Positions 37,640 to 52,339 of a stretch of DNA of 64,000 bases are shown here, piece after piece. The DNA lies in NCBI RefSeq assembly GCF_020382885.2, contig NC_058512.1, positions 1,983,001 through 2,047,000 of the forward strand. Reading direction: 5' to 3'. The translations under genes and the position numbers were made by a program. The stretch comes from Scatophagus argus. Taxonomy: Eukaryota > Chordata > Actinopteri > Scatophagidae. A model generated the notes under the pieces. That model did no database searches. It had not been told where the DNA came from and saw only the letters and a program-made list of their open reading frames with translations. Numbering within the stretch: the stretch's first letter is position 1; the number at the start of each line of letters is the position of its first letter.

Positions 37640-39025
37640 AGTTTATTTTTTATTTTTAGATTTTTTTTGTACAATCAGCTAGTGATCTTTGCTGGACACC
37701 ATCATCTCTCTGGCCAATGATCCACCAGCCCACAGCTGCCTTTCATCACTCTGAAACCTACGAAAAACAAACAAAAACAAATCAGCCCCAGATGAACGAA
37801 AAATGCTTGATTATAAAAAACAAAAAAGGAATCCCCCGTGTTTATTATGTCCAATGTAAAAAAATACATAAATAAGAAAAAGCAAATTATTTTAACATTT
37901 TACATTTACAAAAAGTTAGTCCATAAGCTAGAAATCCTGAAGTGCGATAAATTGAAGAGGTCAAAGCCCAAATACTAAATGGAAGAAACCTTCAATTGGT
38001 CAAAAATACACATTACAGAAAGCATTACATGCAAATTTCTGGAAATGTAGTGACACTTCTTGTTTTACAAAAGGTTATAAGAGGAAAATTCGTCACAAGA
38101 AAATTAACAAAAGAGGAGGCTTTTCCATCGCTGTCAGTAAGACAAAACAGAGCAGTACATGTACACAAAGTAAAGCACTTCATCCCCCAACACAGTAGAG
38201 TCCAACTACGAACCAGGTTTTAGCTCATGGACTACTGGCTACAAGAGCTAAATAAAGAAACAAGCATTTTAGATAAGATTAGGAGTGCATATATTAACAA
38301 TGGGAACTGGGAAGTCCAGAGAAAGCTGTACGTATCCTTTGAAAAGCAAATAGTTATTTTTTCATATATGTAATCATTACTTGTGGGGGAGTAAGGGCCT
38401 GTAAAAAATCACAATTACATGTGTATATTTTAAGTTTTACATTACAAACAGTTGCAAAGAAATTAAAATGGAAAGAAAGATGGCAAAGCTGGACGTGTCC
38501 CATATTGTTTTAGTTTAGAAATGCTGATACAGGATGTTGTAAGACCATACCAAATGGCAGCATTCGAGAGCGTATGCTTCTCGTACCCGGTCCGCATTGA
38601 GCGGGCCCTGAGAGTATCTGGGAGTCAGCTCATGGCCTGCAAGGAAGCTCCGCTGGCAGGTACAAACAAGGTATGTCAGAGTTAGGAGACAACATACTTC
38701 CTTTTCTGTTTCCTTGCACATCCTTAACTTTGGCATCCATTTACTGTAGTAGCAGTACTTTACCTGTTAACTTTACAGTTTAAAAAAGAAAAAGAAGGTG
38801 CAAAAGAGGCAGCAGAAGGCCAGCTGTTAAAATAATCGCCACAAGAGTGTAGCCTCTATGTTACCACTACTGTAAAGCACTTGAGGGTGCTGAGAAAAAG
38901 AAATTTACAAGAGGAAATTACACATTATGTTACCAAACAGCAAAGTAATTAGGACTACTTTAAATTTACAGTAAGTGGTGAATTTTTGTTCTTACATACC
39001 TACTTGAAGATGAGGGTTTCCCCCA
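37640..39025 (-). other. hnrnpd 3' UTR region
   Basis: AT-rich, non-repetitive DNA downstream of the TAA at 39026-39028. The minus strand has AATAAA-like signals near 37640-37660. AUF1 genes of vertebrates have long, conserved, alternatively spliced 3' UTRs. The 3' end overlaps or abuts the vamp8-like 3' UTR, so the exact limits are uncertain. Confidence 0.55.
38551..38652 (-). ncRNA. Candidate alternative (cassette) exon in the hnrnpd 3' UTR
   Basis: On the minus strand a TTTGTACCTGCCAG acceptor is followed by a 102-base GC-richer stretch that starts CGGAGCTTCC and ends CCATTTG at a GTATGG donor. The stretch stands out in the AT-rich UTR. AUF1 is known to splice its 3' UTR, which can expose the message to nonsense-mediated decay. 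This is my inference from splice sites and composition, not from a transcript. Confidence 0.4.
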
Positions 39026-40994
39026 TTAATACGGCTTGTAACTGTTGGTGTGACCACCACGCCGTGGTGACTTGCCATATCCACCAGACTGATCTACGAG
39101 CGCGGAGGAAAATAGTTTTTACAGTAACAGAAAATACATGGAATTGTTGACATAAAAGTGAAGCTCAACAAGCCGTTCGGATGATGGATTTACTTACCGT
39201 TGTAGTCACCATATCCATAATAGTTGTTGTAACCAGGGTAATCATAGCCACCATATCCTCCATATCCTTGATTATTGTAACCGTAATTGCCATAATTCCC
39301 ATAGCCTTGATTCCAGTAGTTGCCATAACCCTGGTTCCAATTTTGATTGGGACCTGCAATAAATCAAGATTTAAATAAAATCTTTTTCTACCACATGAGC
39401 TAACAGCCGCTTCACTGAGGCTGTCCGACGTTTCTTCAGATGGTAAAATGAGGAGCTGAGCTTTTATGGGAGGTTAGTTAATCAGTGAACTTTATGGGGG
39501 CCATTTAGTCCCAATTTCTAGTGTTTATTCAAGCTAAAGGCCTCTTAACAGTAATTTCATATTATGTCGATTGAACAAAAGTATTTCCCAAAACGTTTCC
39601 TTATTGTGGCATTATTTACGCTCTTCTTTACGTTGCCAACATTTTCTCCACTCACCTCCACCTCTTCCTCGAGACCTGGATGAGTATCCTCCTCTGCCTC
39701 CCCAGTACTGCTGCTGCTGGTACTGCTCCTTGGACATGGCCACTTTTATTTCACACTGAAGGGACACCCGTCAGGTTGATTTTTTTCCCCCCACAGTAAT
39801 CAATGTGATATAAAGTCACCATGATATGTGCCAAACCAAAAACCAGCTACGGTAATAAAGTTTTATGTGAGAGAGAAAAAAAAGAGGCTGTACCTTGCTT
39901 AGTCCAATATTGTGGTACTTTTTCTCCATGATGCTCTTAACTGGCTCCTCCTCTTTGAATGTGATGAAGCAGAAGCCTCTCCTTTTGTTTGTTTTGTTCT
40001 CCATGGGAAGCTCAATTGACTCCACCTGTTCACATTATCAAAAAATATAGTAGTCTTCATGAAACGTGTTTGTGGTTTGAAACAAAGAGCAGGTAAAATC
40101 TTATTTACAGTATGCCCAGTCATGCAAAACAAGAAATGAGTTCCGCGGAATAAGTTGATAAAATGGAACCAATATGATCCCAATTACCAACAGCACTAAC
40201 TAAAGGTAAATCTGGAAATGCTAGAAAAAACGTACCTCCCCAAAGGCACCAAAGTACTCTCTGACTTTCTCTTCAGGAGTGTCTGGAGAGAGACCACCAA
40301 CAAAGATCTTCTTTACGGGCTCCTTGCTCTTCATGGCCTTGGCTTTTTTGGGATCGATGACCTTTCCGTTGAGTTTATGTTCCTTCTGTGAGGCAACCTA
40401 CATAACAAAATTATCAAAACCAGTTGCGCCTTAATGCAAAACTTCCCATGTGGGATGGTTTAGAGTGAAGATAAGAGACCCTGGCAGGACGATACCTTCT
40501 CAACACTGTCAGGATCTTTGAAGAGCACAAAGCCAAAACCCCTTGAGCGGCCAGTCATTGGGTCCAGTTTTAATGTGCAGTCTACAACCTCCCCATACTT
40601 GGAAAAGTAATCTTTCAGATCCTTCTTAGTCGTGTCCCAGCTGAGCCCTCCTATAAACATCTTCCTATTAACAAAACAGCCGTAACAAGGAGTTAAGGAA
40701 ACCATAACTGCAGACTGAGAAAGCAAACAGTACATGACGTGATGTTTAAAACTCAGCTGTGGGATGGTAATGACATCACACAGGCTGGTTAAATATATTT
40801 GTATGTTAAACTGTAATATCACCGTACCCCTCATCCTCTTCGTTTTTACTGGCGTCAATCCTTGAGCCCTCGGCCTCGCCCCCCATCAGGCCACAGTCCC
40901 CAGTGGCAGACATTGGATCGTCACTGTTAGCCTCCCCGTCCTCTTCCATTCTCATCATGGTCGTGTCATCGGCGAATTCACAATCTTCCGACAT
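39026..40994 (-). CDS. hnrnpd: Heterogeneous nuclear ribonucleoprotein D (AUF1), 7 coding exons, one frame disruption
   Basis: RNA-binding protein that controls decay and translation of AU-rich mRNAs, shuttling between nucleus and cytoplasm. Exons: 40828-40994, 40496-40664, 40236-40398, 39894-40025, 39656-39755, 39198-39353, 39026-39093. The acidic N-terminus ends [11 protein letters not shown] and leads into RRM1 ([24 protein letters not shown]). RRM2 has [19 protein letters not shown] and [10 protein letters not shown] Gln/Gly/Tyr-rich tail ends SYKPY. The wording matches HNRNPD rather than HNRNPDL. Exon 3 is 163 bases where 162 are expected: the coding strand has GGAAACAT near 40380, where the family's KEHKL needs GGAACAT, so the frame meets a stop at once. 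Without that base the product would be 317 residues. This is probably a sequence error, as everything else is intact. Head-to-head with enoph1. Confidence 0.92.
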
Positions 40995-41635
40995 GTTTAG
41001 GCTTTATAGGACTAAGAAAAGTTGCCGCAAAACAGCTCGAAAACTCACGCTACGTCAGAATTTATTGTTGAAGCTAAGCTAGTTGGCGCTGTCAGCTAAT
41101 GCTAGTTAGTTGCTAGCTAATATTCTGTTATGATATGTCGGTAGCTGCAACTCTTGGCGTTAAACACAGCACGCTATCTAGTTGGTCTAAGTGGGTACAA
41201 CTGTAAAGATATTCCCAATATAAGCAAAACCGTCTCTCAGCAAGGCAGAAATTAGTTTTGAGTGCTAGTGATGATGATTTGAGAGCGTCGTTTTGTTTTC
41301 ATCGCATTTTCTTCTTCTCGTCTTTCTCGCTAAACCACGCTCAGTAGCGCCACCCGCCAAGCTACAGGCCGAACTGACAGCTTTGAACATGTGAACTCAC
41401 TGTTGTTTGAGTCGAGTCAGTGTTAGCTGTGAGGTGATGGCAAGGGTGGCTAGCTAGCTGGCTGGTGGCTGATAACTAACGAGGTGGCACAATTCTTGGC
41501 GTTTAGGATATCTTTGCTCTGCTTCATTTGTCCGAGTTGGCAACCGGTGAGGAGCAGCGTTGCCTGAATTTGACGCGTTGGTGCTGCTCCTAATTAAGCT
41601 AACGTTAGCTTACAAGCTGCAGACTCTCCTAAAAG
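40995..41635. promoter_or_regulatory. Bidirectional promoter of hnrnpd and enoph1
   Basis: Only 641 bases separate the two start codons, which face apart. The stretch holds both 5' UTRs, a TACGTCA CRE-like site near 41053 and several AGCTAAG/GCTAGC motifs. HNRNPDL and ENOPH1 are also neighbours facing apart in human. Confidence 0.6.
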
Positions 41636-44716
<3,081 letters not shown>

Positions 44717-45159
44717 CGCAGAGCGTGGAGGAAGGCGGGGAGGACCTCTCTGACTTCATCTCATAATGACCTGTTCCTTCTCCGCTTTGCCCCCACCCTC
44801 CCCCCCTTCCTTTCTGCAACACTGACGTTTCTGTTTATTCCACGTTGACAGTTTGAGAAGCGTAGGAGACGCTGCTGGGGCTGCAGTCAGCCACCACAAG
44901 TCCTGGGAGAAGTTCATCCATCCCGGTCTCCCAGGATGTCTTTCACGTGTATGGAAACAGATCTACGGAGCGAAACGGGGACTCAAATGGAACATGACTC
45001 TGATTGGACCGTTTGACGGACTGGGAAGGGAACAGAGAAGCTAACAGAAGCCTGAAGGAAGCTGCACATGACCTGTCATGTTACTTCACCTTTTTACCTT
45101 TTAGATGAACCGTATGTGGTCTCCAGATCTGAACCTCTCAAGTGTTACTAAAACTTCCC

Positions 45160-45191
<32 letters not shown>

Positions 45192-45565
45192 TGTAGCTGT
45201 CACCATTTTGTAAACGTTTTCCATTCATGTGCTGTTTTCGCCCTCTGCACATACACACATGTTGCAGATGTATGAAGTTTTATCAAGTGACTGAACTGTT
45301 TAACATTTTAATGTTTTAGAAAGTAGAGCCACAGTGTAGATGCACTCAGCAGCTCATTTCAGACTTTGTACGAATGTCTTAATTCAAACCCTCGCAGCTG
45401 ACTGGTGTCTGTTTAAGTGTGCCATCCTCGCTGTTCATCTGTAATGTTGGTGCTGGAAAGTTAACTTAAAGTTGCTAAATTAAGGATTTGCGTGTTAACA
45501 TAATTGCTATTATTCAGGAATGATGATCTAAAAACTTTCTTTCAATAAATGCCTTGTCTCACACA
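44717..45565 (+). other. enoph1 3' UTR
   Basis: Follows the TAA at 44714-44716. It has a TG run at about 45163-45191 and a canonical AATAAA at 45544-45549, which probably sets the end near 45565. Confidence 0.7.
45163..45191. repeat. (TG)n microsatellite
   Basis: About 14 TG units in the enoph1 3' UTR. Confidence 0.9.
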
Positions 45566-45754
45566 GACGTCTGTCTGCTCTTAGTCCAAATGTTCATGTT
45601 TGACTGTCTTAATCAACACTTGGACAAAGCTTGTACATTAAATACTTCAGACTGTAAAATAGTGAAAAGCCCATTGAACACAAGTCCTAAAATAAGAGTA
45701 AGATGTGAAGACTGAGATGACACTCTTTGTACAAATAAAACAGTTTGTTGACCC

Positions 45755-46040
45755 GCAGCAACCCCAGTCTTTATGCTAGGCTAAGCTAAGCTAACTAGCT
45801 GCTAGCAACTTTTGGACCAGAAACACGGAATCTTATATTAATTTATTTAGTTTTAAACTATATAATAGTTAAAAAATATTATTTAACTCTGTGGGGGCAG
45901 GACCAACTGTTTCAAGTCTTCATGCTAAGCTAATTCAGTTTTTAACTGTAGAATGTAATTTCACCCAAAAGCTGTTTCTCTCTTACCAGTTTTCGTGTTA
46001 AGCTAAGCTAAGTTAAGCTAAATTAAATTCAGCTAAGTAA
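45755..46040. repeat. AGCTAAGCTAA-type dispersed repeat
   Basis: Contains CCCAGTCTTTATGCTAGGCT followed by AAGCTAAGCTAACTAGCTGC, CATGCTAAGCTAATTC and TTAAGCTAAGCTAAGTTAAG. This resembles a frequent percomorph repeat ('ccagtctttatgctaagctaagctaa'). It lies between enoph1 and the first tmem150c gene. Confidence 0.55.
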
Positions 46041-46444
46041 CCTTCAATCCTCAGCTTCATCTTTCCAAAAACAGTGTTTCAGTTATTCAAAACAATGAAC
46101 AAACAAAACTCCACACATTCTGTATTGTATTTACAGTTATTGTGTACAGTTAAAAGGCGCGTTTTTAAAATATCTTAAGTCATGTCATCAATACAGCAGA
46201 CTCGCACAACCTCCCAAACCTGAAACACGTAAAAAGCTTCAAAAATAACCCAGTAATCAGGTCTGTTAAGTTAAAGAAGGAAGCCTTAACCCAGCGATAT
46301 GGTTTTCTTTGCATACCAACGAACGGGATTGTAAAGTTCTTTGGTGTTGCTTTTAATACATAACTCGGATAATAAAATACACAACGCCGGACTCGAACAT
46401 GAAGTGAGCGGCGTAGCCGACAAACATGAGACGGCGTCGCAGTC

Positions 46445-47804
46445 CTACGGCTGCATTTCCTGGCTCTCTGACAGGCTCACCGGACTCCGACAGTCCTCTG
46501 TGCACACGGTGACAAAGCGGCTGTGACGAAACTCGACGGCAAAGGTGCTGATGAAGAGCAGGAAGAACATGACCAGAGCCCACTGGCTCTGCGCTGCTTG
46601 TGCGTGCAGGTGCTGAAGCTGCAGGGAAATGTCTGCGTCAGGTGAGTTAAGGCGCGCACACGAAGGACGACAGCACGTGAAGACAGATCGCGGAAACCCG
46701 AAACTACATGCTGTGTGTGTGTGTAAACTGCAGTGAGTAAAGGATACACAGTATGAAGCAGACAGTGATGAACCCGGACAGCAGGAAGCGAACGATACCC
46801 GTCTTCCTCCCCTCGTTCTGTATGTTAACTGTCATGGTGATGTAGGACTGCGCCCAGCAGAACAACGTCCCCACGCCAAAGGTCAGCAAGGCTCCAATGT
46901 TGTGTGTAATCATGTCAGTGAAAAGCTAAACACAAACAAACACCCGGAAGTGAGTCCATCTGCAAAGTGGCGCATAAACCGTCGAATTCGTGTCGGTGTC
47001 CGTCAGTGTTTACCTGGAAGTTTCCTATGAGTGTCATCCCAAAGCAGCCAGCAGAGAAACCCAGCAGACTGCCAACGTTCAGCCAAGCTGCTGTCACTTT
47101 GGGTTTCAGCTGAAGGTATCTGAGGAAGCCGATAATGAACCCTGCAACAGAGAAGAACCAACAGAATAACACGTTTCCGTGCCCAAAAATACAGAATGCT
47201 GTCGTCCTCTGCATTTGTTGGATCTTGTACCCCAACTGTTTTAAGGACATCAGCACTGGCTGCTCCTACCCACAAACGCAGACAAGTTCATGACTTCGCT
47301 GAAGATGCAGCTGGCTTTTGGAAAGTTGCCTGCAACACTGAACATTGAAAAGGGAAACATCTCCATTAGCTCTTCTACAACAAAGACGATAAAAACAGTG
47401 ACTGTGCTTTTATTTTCTAAAAGGAAATGATGGGTGTGTACCTGATGTAGGGAGGGTAAAGGGATCCGTTCATTGACCTAAAAACAAACATTAAAAAACT
47501 TAACAAAAAGACATTCAAAAGTCATTATTTGCTGTACATAAGTTTTATTCTTACCGGTATTTTGAACCCAGAGGTGCTATTTTCCCATCTCTGAGAGCGA
47601 CAAAGTACCTGTTCAAATGCATCAAAACACAGGAGGGAGCAGAGAAACAAAGATGAAAACGCGTCACATTAGGATTTAACCGTCAAAGTGATGGTTTCAG
47701 GCGCTCAGTCCTGCCATTCAGAGGACTTACACCACCCACAGTCCAGCAGCAGTGAACGCAGAGTAGACTGGAGGCAGAAAAGCCCACAGGCTGCACTTCA
47801 ACAT
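46445..47804 (-). CDS. tmem150c: Transmembrane protein 150C, copy 1 (tandem duplicate)
   Basis: Six-pass membrane protein of the TMEM150/FRAG1/DRAM family. TMEM150C (Tentonin 3) has been reported to take part in slowly adapting mechanosensitive currents. Coding exons: 47731-47804, 47555-47608, 47442-47477, 47270-47337, 47014-47141, 46748-46925, 46445-46632, giving 241 residues. Family blocks: MLKCSLWAFLPPVYSAFTAA at the start, ISVAGNFPKASCIFSEVMN, GFLRYLQLKPKV, NIQNEGRKTGI and FAVEFRHSRFVTVC. The C-terminus ends SLSESQEMQP. A 5' UTR exon with an ACAG/GTGAGG donor lies near 48032. Exon 6 onward reads TMEM150C-like, and the position beside enoph1 and sec31a agrees. The donor of exon 46748 (CTGT/GTATCC) is weak. 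Compare copy 2. Confidence 0.9.
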
Positions 47805-48236
47805 GTCGTCCCCTCCGACAGCTGGAAGACATGAACGTGTCGAAGGTGTGATGTGAAACACGCTGGGGGAGATGTGATGTTTATTTGTCCATCCAAAGTA
47901 AACTTGGAGGACACAGGAAGTGTTTACCACCGTCCGACAGCAGCAGCAGAACACAGCAGAATGTAAACACGAAGGCTAAAAAACTGGGTAATCTCGTTGG
48001 TTTGTCAATGAAACACAGGTAGATGCCTCACCTGTCCGTCCTGTGGATAATCTCTCACTGGTTCCAGCACTCCGTGACCCCGTGATGAGCGGCGGATGTG
48101 GATACAGTACAAAAACCGCTCACGTACTTCCTCAGCGCATTTATGGTCGGAAATAAAAGTAATTCGCGATCGTAAATCGTTAACGATTCGTCATTACACG
48201 ACCGGAGGCGTGACATCGCTGTGGTGGCTTCTGAAT
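46700..48236 (-). repeat. Tandem duplication unit, copy 1 (near-identical core)
   Basis: This matches 50790-52329 at a constant offset of 4093 with only a few scattered differences, introns included. Homology continues on both sides but is much weaker (3' UTR near 46200-46440 versus 49770-49985). Confidence 0.9.
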
Positions 48237-48299
48237 TCAAGAATCATTGAGAAGTTTATCACTTCCGGTTTGAAAATTCGCCCTTCAAAACAAGAGGGC

Positions 48300-49760
48300 G
48301 GAAATGACGAATAGATGCAAACATTGTGATCTTAATGTGATACGAGAGAATTTCTAAACTCGCACTCGCAGAACTTTCGGTTCTGTCGGAGCACTCATGA
48401 GGTAGTCTTAAATGAATAGGGTTTTATGGAGCTGTAGCCCAAAAATTAAACTTTTATGGGGTTAAAAAAAAATAAAACAGTTTTCGGTACAAGAGGTGGG
48501 GAGACAACAGATTTAGTTCCATTAGATTAGATTTAATGAAATACCTTCGCGTAAGTATTTGTGGCCACAAGCACCGGTTTACGCAAGTCGCCGTATTGGT
48601 TTCACACATTAATCAAGCACCAAGTTTTTGTTTTAACTGTGATTCTAAATTCTGCTGTCGCCATCATTAGGAAAATACACAAAGATTATTTAAAGAATCT
48701 CTCCTCGGGGATAAATAAAGGAATTCTGATTCTGATATACATAAAAACCGATGGTTATGTTTACGTAAGTGAAGCTAGCCTACCGTAACGTAATGTTGCT
48801 AGTCGTAAATCTTTGACCGACCAATCAGCATACATTAGCGGAATGCTAGCACTTTATGCGCAAAACCGCCTGCCCTGTAAGAAAAACAAACAGATATTGG
48901 TATTTTTCCATTTCAGGTCTGATGTATCAACAATACTATATTTGCAAAAAACAAAATAAAATTTGGGCGTTTTTGTCCAGACGTAAGTGTAAATAACTAA
49001 TTTAGCCTCTTAGCTCCATTCACTTCCGTTCACTGAGGACGACCATGCGAGTCCCCTCCAGGTGAACTGCAGTCAATTTTGGTACAATGGCGGTAACAGG
49101 AAGTGAACAGGCTCTCCGTAGAAGGGCTGAGGTGATGCACAACAAAAAGTACCCAAAGTATTCATGCAGAATGGCTCATTTCACAGCAACGTATCTGATA
49201 TTGATATGTTACAATTCTCTATACGTTAATGTGTGCAGAACTTGAACAATGTGGGTTGAAAGGGTGGAACTAATTGTAATTAGTTTTAATACTGCTGGGT
49301 AGCTTAACTTGTAATGATTCATAATCATTTATTAGTTGATTTTACATTTTTGTATTTCTGCAGTGAAGAAACTAGTAGCCTAACTAAAGCTGTTTAAAAA
49401 ATTTGGTGAAGTAAAAAGTACAACATTTGCCTCTGGAAAAAATAAAATTATACCTCAAAAAGTATAAAGTAGAAAAAAAGGAAATATTGTTATATTCCAC
49501 TACTGTATATATGAAGTAGTGCAAGAAATATTTAGATCTTTTACTTAAGTTAAAGTATTAATACCACACCATGAAAACACTTGAGCAAAAATAAATGCAA
49601 TCTCATATTCCACCATTGAATGAGTGTCTAACTACCACTACCTTGATTTGCATTTGTGGAAGGTAAAGTACATTTAGTCATGATTCAAATTTTTGAGTCC
49701 CCCCCAGCTAATGACAACGTCAACATGGTCCTTTATTGTTGTAATGTGATCTGGTGGAGC
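48300..49760. other. Spacer between the two tmem150c genes
   Basis: No exon seen. A CTCGGGGATAAATAAAGGAA piece near 48705 is the reverse of the retroposon-like tail seen at 28408. A TACTT-rich repeat lies at about 49130-49620, and the 139-bp repeat at 48991. Confidence 0.5.
48991..49129 (+). repeat. 139-bp repeat, first copy
   Basis: Shares 139 bases with 50648-50786, with about five mismatches by eye. It begins AAATAACTAATTTAGCCTC and ends CTCTCCGTAGAAGGGCTG. It lies between the two tmem150c genes. Confidence 0.85.
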
Positions 49761-49993
49761 TGGTGGACACTCACACAACCTCCCAAACCTAAAACATGTA
49801 AAAAGCTACAAAAACAATCCAATAATCAAGTCTGTTAAGTTAAAAAAAGAAGCTTTAATTAAATTATATGATTTTCTTTGCACACAAGGGAATAGGATTG
49901 TAAACGGAGATCTTTGGTGTTGCTTTTAAAACATTACTCAGAGCAGGAAACACAACACTCGACTCTGATGAAATAAAGTGAGCTGAGACGGAG

Positions 49994-51897
49994 TCACAGC
50001 TGTTTTCGCTGACTCCTGGACCCTGCAGACAGGCTCTCTGACAGGCTCACCGGACTCCGACAGTCCTCTGTGCACACGGTGACAAAGCGGCTGTGACGAA
50101 ACTCGACGGCAAAGGTGCTGATGAAGAGCAGGAAGAACATGACCAGAGCCCACTGGCTCTGCGCCGCTTGTCCGTGCTGCTGCTGAACCTGCAGGGAAAT
50201 GTCTGCGTCAGGTGAGTTAAGGCGAGACAGACAGATCACAGAAACCTGTAGGCTCACATCCTGCTACCACAATCTGCATCAAGTTTAATGTGGGATTCAC
50301 TTCCACAGGTGGGCAGAAATAAAGTCCTTCCAGTCAAGCAACAGAAATTCATCTGCAGCTCTTCTGATGACTGATTAACTCTGATATTTTGTAGTATTTT
50401 AACTTGCTAAAGATAAGAAGTCCTGTAGTTTGATCCAGTGCTGATGAAGGCTCAGTAAGTGCTTGCTTCTGATTGGTTAAAATGTAGAAAGACCACACTT
50501 GTGTCTACACATCCACAACACACGCAGACCTTTACTTATATAGTTTGCTGAGTGGTTTACTTACATTATCTCAAATGTTTTCAGCTTTCAGGTTTTGACT
50601 GAGAGACAAAAACCAAAGAAATTCTAATAAGAGAAGAAGTTATTAGCAAATAACTCATTTAGCCTCTTAGCTCCATTCACTTCTGTTCACTGAGGACGAC
50701 CATGCAAGTCCCCTCCAGGTGAACAGCAGCCAATTTTGGTACAATGGCGGTAACAGGAAGTGAACAGGCTCTCCGTAGAAGGGCTGTGCAGAACCTACAT
50801 GTTGTGTGTGTGTGTGTAAACTGCTGTGAGTAAAGGATACACAGTATGAAGCAGACAGTGATGAACCCGGACAGCAGGAAGCGAACGATACCCGTCTTCC
50901 TCCCCTCGTTCTGTATGTTAACTGTCATGGTGATGTAGGACTGCGCCCAGCAGAACAACGTCCCCACGCCAAAGGTCAGCAAGGCTCCAATGTTGTGTGT
51001 AATCATGTCAGTGAAAAGCTAAACACAAACAAACACCCGGAAGTGAGTCCATCTGCAAAGTGGCGCATAAACCGTCGAATTCGTGTCGGTGTCCGTCAGT
51101 GTTTACCTGGAAGTTTCCTATGAGTGTCATCCCAAAGCAGCCAGCAGAGAAACCCAGCAGACTGCCAACGTTCAGCCAAGCTGCTGTCACTTTGGGTTTC
51201 AGCTGAAGGTATCTGAGGAAGCCGATAATGAACCCTGCAACAGAGAAGAACCAACAGAATAACACGTTTCCATGCCCAAAAATACAGAATGCTGTCGTCC
51301 TCTGCATTTGTTGGATCTTGTACCCCAACTGTTTTAAGGCCATCAGCACTGGCTGCTCCTACCCACAAACGCAGACAAGTTCATGACTTCGCTGAAGATG
51401 CAGCTGGCTTTTGGAAAGTTGCCTGCAACACTGAACATTGAAAAGGGAAACATCTCCATTAGCTCTTCTACAACAAAGACGATAAAAACAGTGACTGTGC
51501 TTTTATTTTCTAAAAGGAAATGATGGGTGTGTACCTGATGTAGGGAGGGTAAAGGGATCCGTTCATTGACCTAAAAACAAACATTAAAAAACTTAACAAA
51601 AAGACATTCAAAAGTCATTATTTGCTGTACATAAGTTTTATTCTTACCAGTATTTTGAACCCAGAGGTGCTATTTTCCCATCTCTGAGAGCGACAAAGTA
51701 CCTGTTCAAATGCATCAAAACACAGGAGGGAGCAGAGAAACAAAGATGAAAACGCGTCACATTAGGATTTAACCGTCAAAGTGATGGTTTCAGGCGCTCA
51801 GTCCTGCCATTCAGAGGACTTACACCACCCACAGTCCAGCAGCAGTGAACGCAGAGTAGACTGGAGGCAGAAAAGCCCACAGGCTGCACTTCAACAT
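49994..51897 (-). CDS. tmem150c: Transmembrane protein 150C, copy 2 (tandem duplicate)
   Basis: Second complete tmem150c. Exons: 51824-51897, 51648-51701, 51535-51570, 51363-51430, 51107-51234, 50841-51018, 49994-50202, giving 248 residues (human 249). Exons 1-6 of the coding region lie exactly 4093 bases from those of copy 1 and are almost identical; the one coding change I noticed there is Arg in copy 1 to Trp here at the 51648/51570 exon junction. The last exon differs: YISLQVQQQHGQAAQSQWAL and a tail SLSESLSAGSRSQRKQL. The intron before it is 638 bases against 115 in copy 1. Splice sites and the 5' UTR exon (donor near 52125) are kept, so both copies look functional. Confidence 0.9.
50648..50786 (+). 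repeat. 139-bp repeat, second copy, inside tmem150c copy 2 intron
   Basis: Partner of 48991-49129. It is part of about 520 extra bases in the last intron of copy 2 that copy 1 lacks, and it ends right where the near-identical core begins. Confidence 0.85.
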
Positions 51898-52329
51898 GTC
51901 GTCCCCTCCGACAGCTGGAAGACATGAACGTGTCGAAGGTGTGATGTGAAACACGCTGGGGGAGATGTGATGTTTATTTGTCCATCCAAAGTAAACTTGG
52001 AGGACACAGGAAGTGTTTACCACCGTCCGACAGCAGCAGCAGAACACAGCAGAATGTAAAGACGAAGGCTAAAAAACTGGGTAATCTCGTTGGTTTGTCA
52101 ATGAAACACAGGTAGATGCCTCACCTGTCCGTCCTGTGGATAATCTCTCACTGGTTCCAGCACTCCGTGACCCCGTAATGAGCGGCGGATGTGGATACAG
52201 TACAAAAACCGCTCTCGTACTTCCTCAGCGCATTTATGGTCGGAAATAAAAGTAATTCGCGATCGTAAATCGTTAACGATTCGTCATTACACGACCGGAG
52301 GCGTGACATCGCTGTGGTGGCTTCTAGAG
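50790..52329 (-). repeat. Tandem duplication unit, copy 2 (near-identical core)
   Basis: Partner of 46700-48236. It covers the first six coding exons of tmem150c, their introns, the 5' UTR exon and the start of the promoter. Confidence 0.9.
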
Positions 52330-52339
52330 GCAGATACTT

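Noticed and set aside
39026-40994. Assignment as hnrnpdl instead of hnrnpd
   Set aside because: [11 protein letters not shown] and [16 protein letters not shown] agree with HNRNPD; HNRNPDL has INASKNQQDDG and a different tail.
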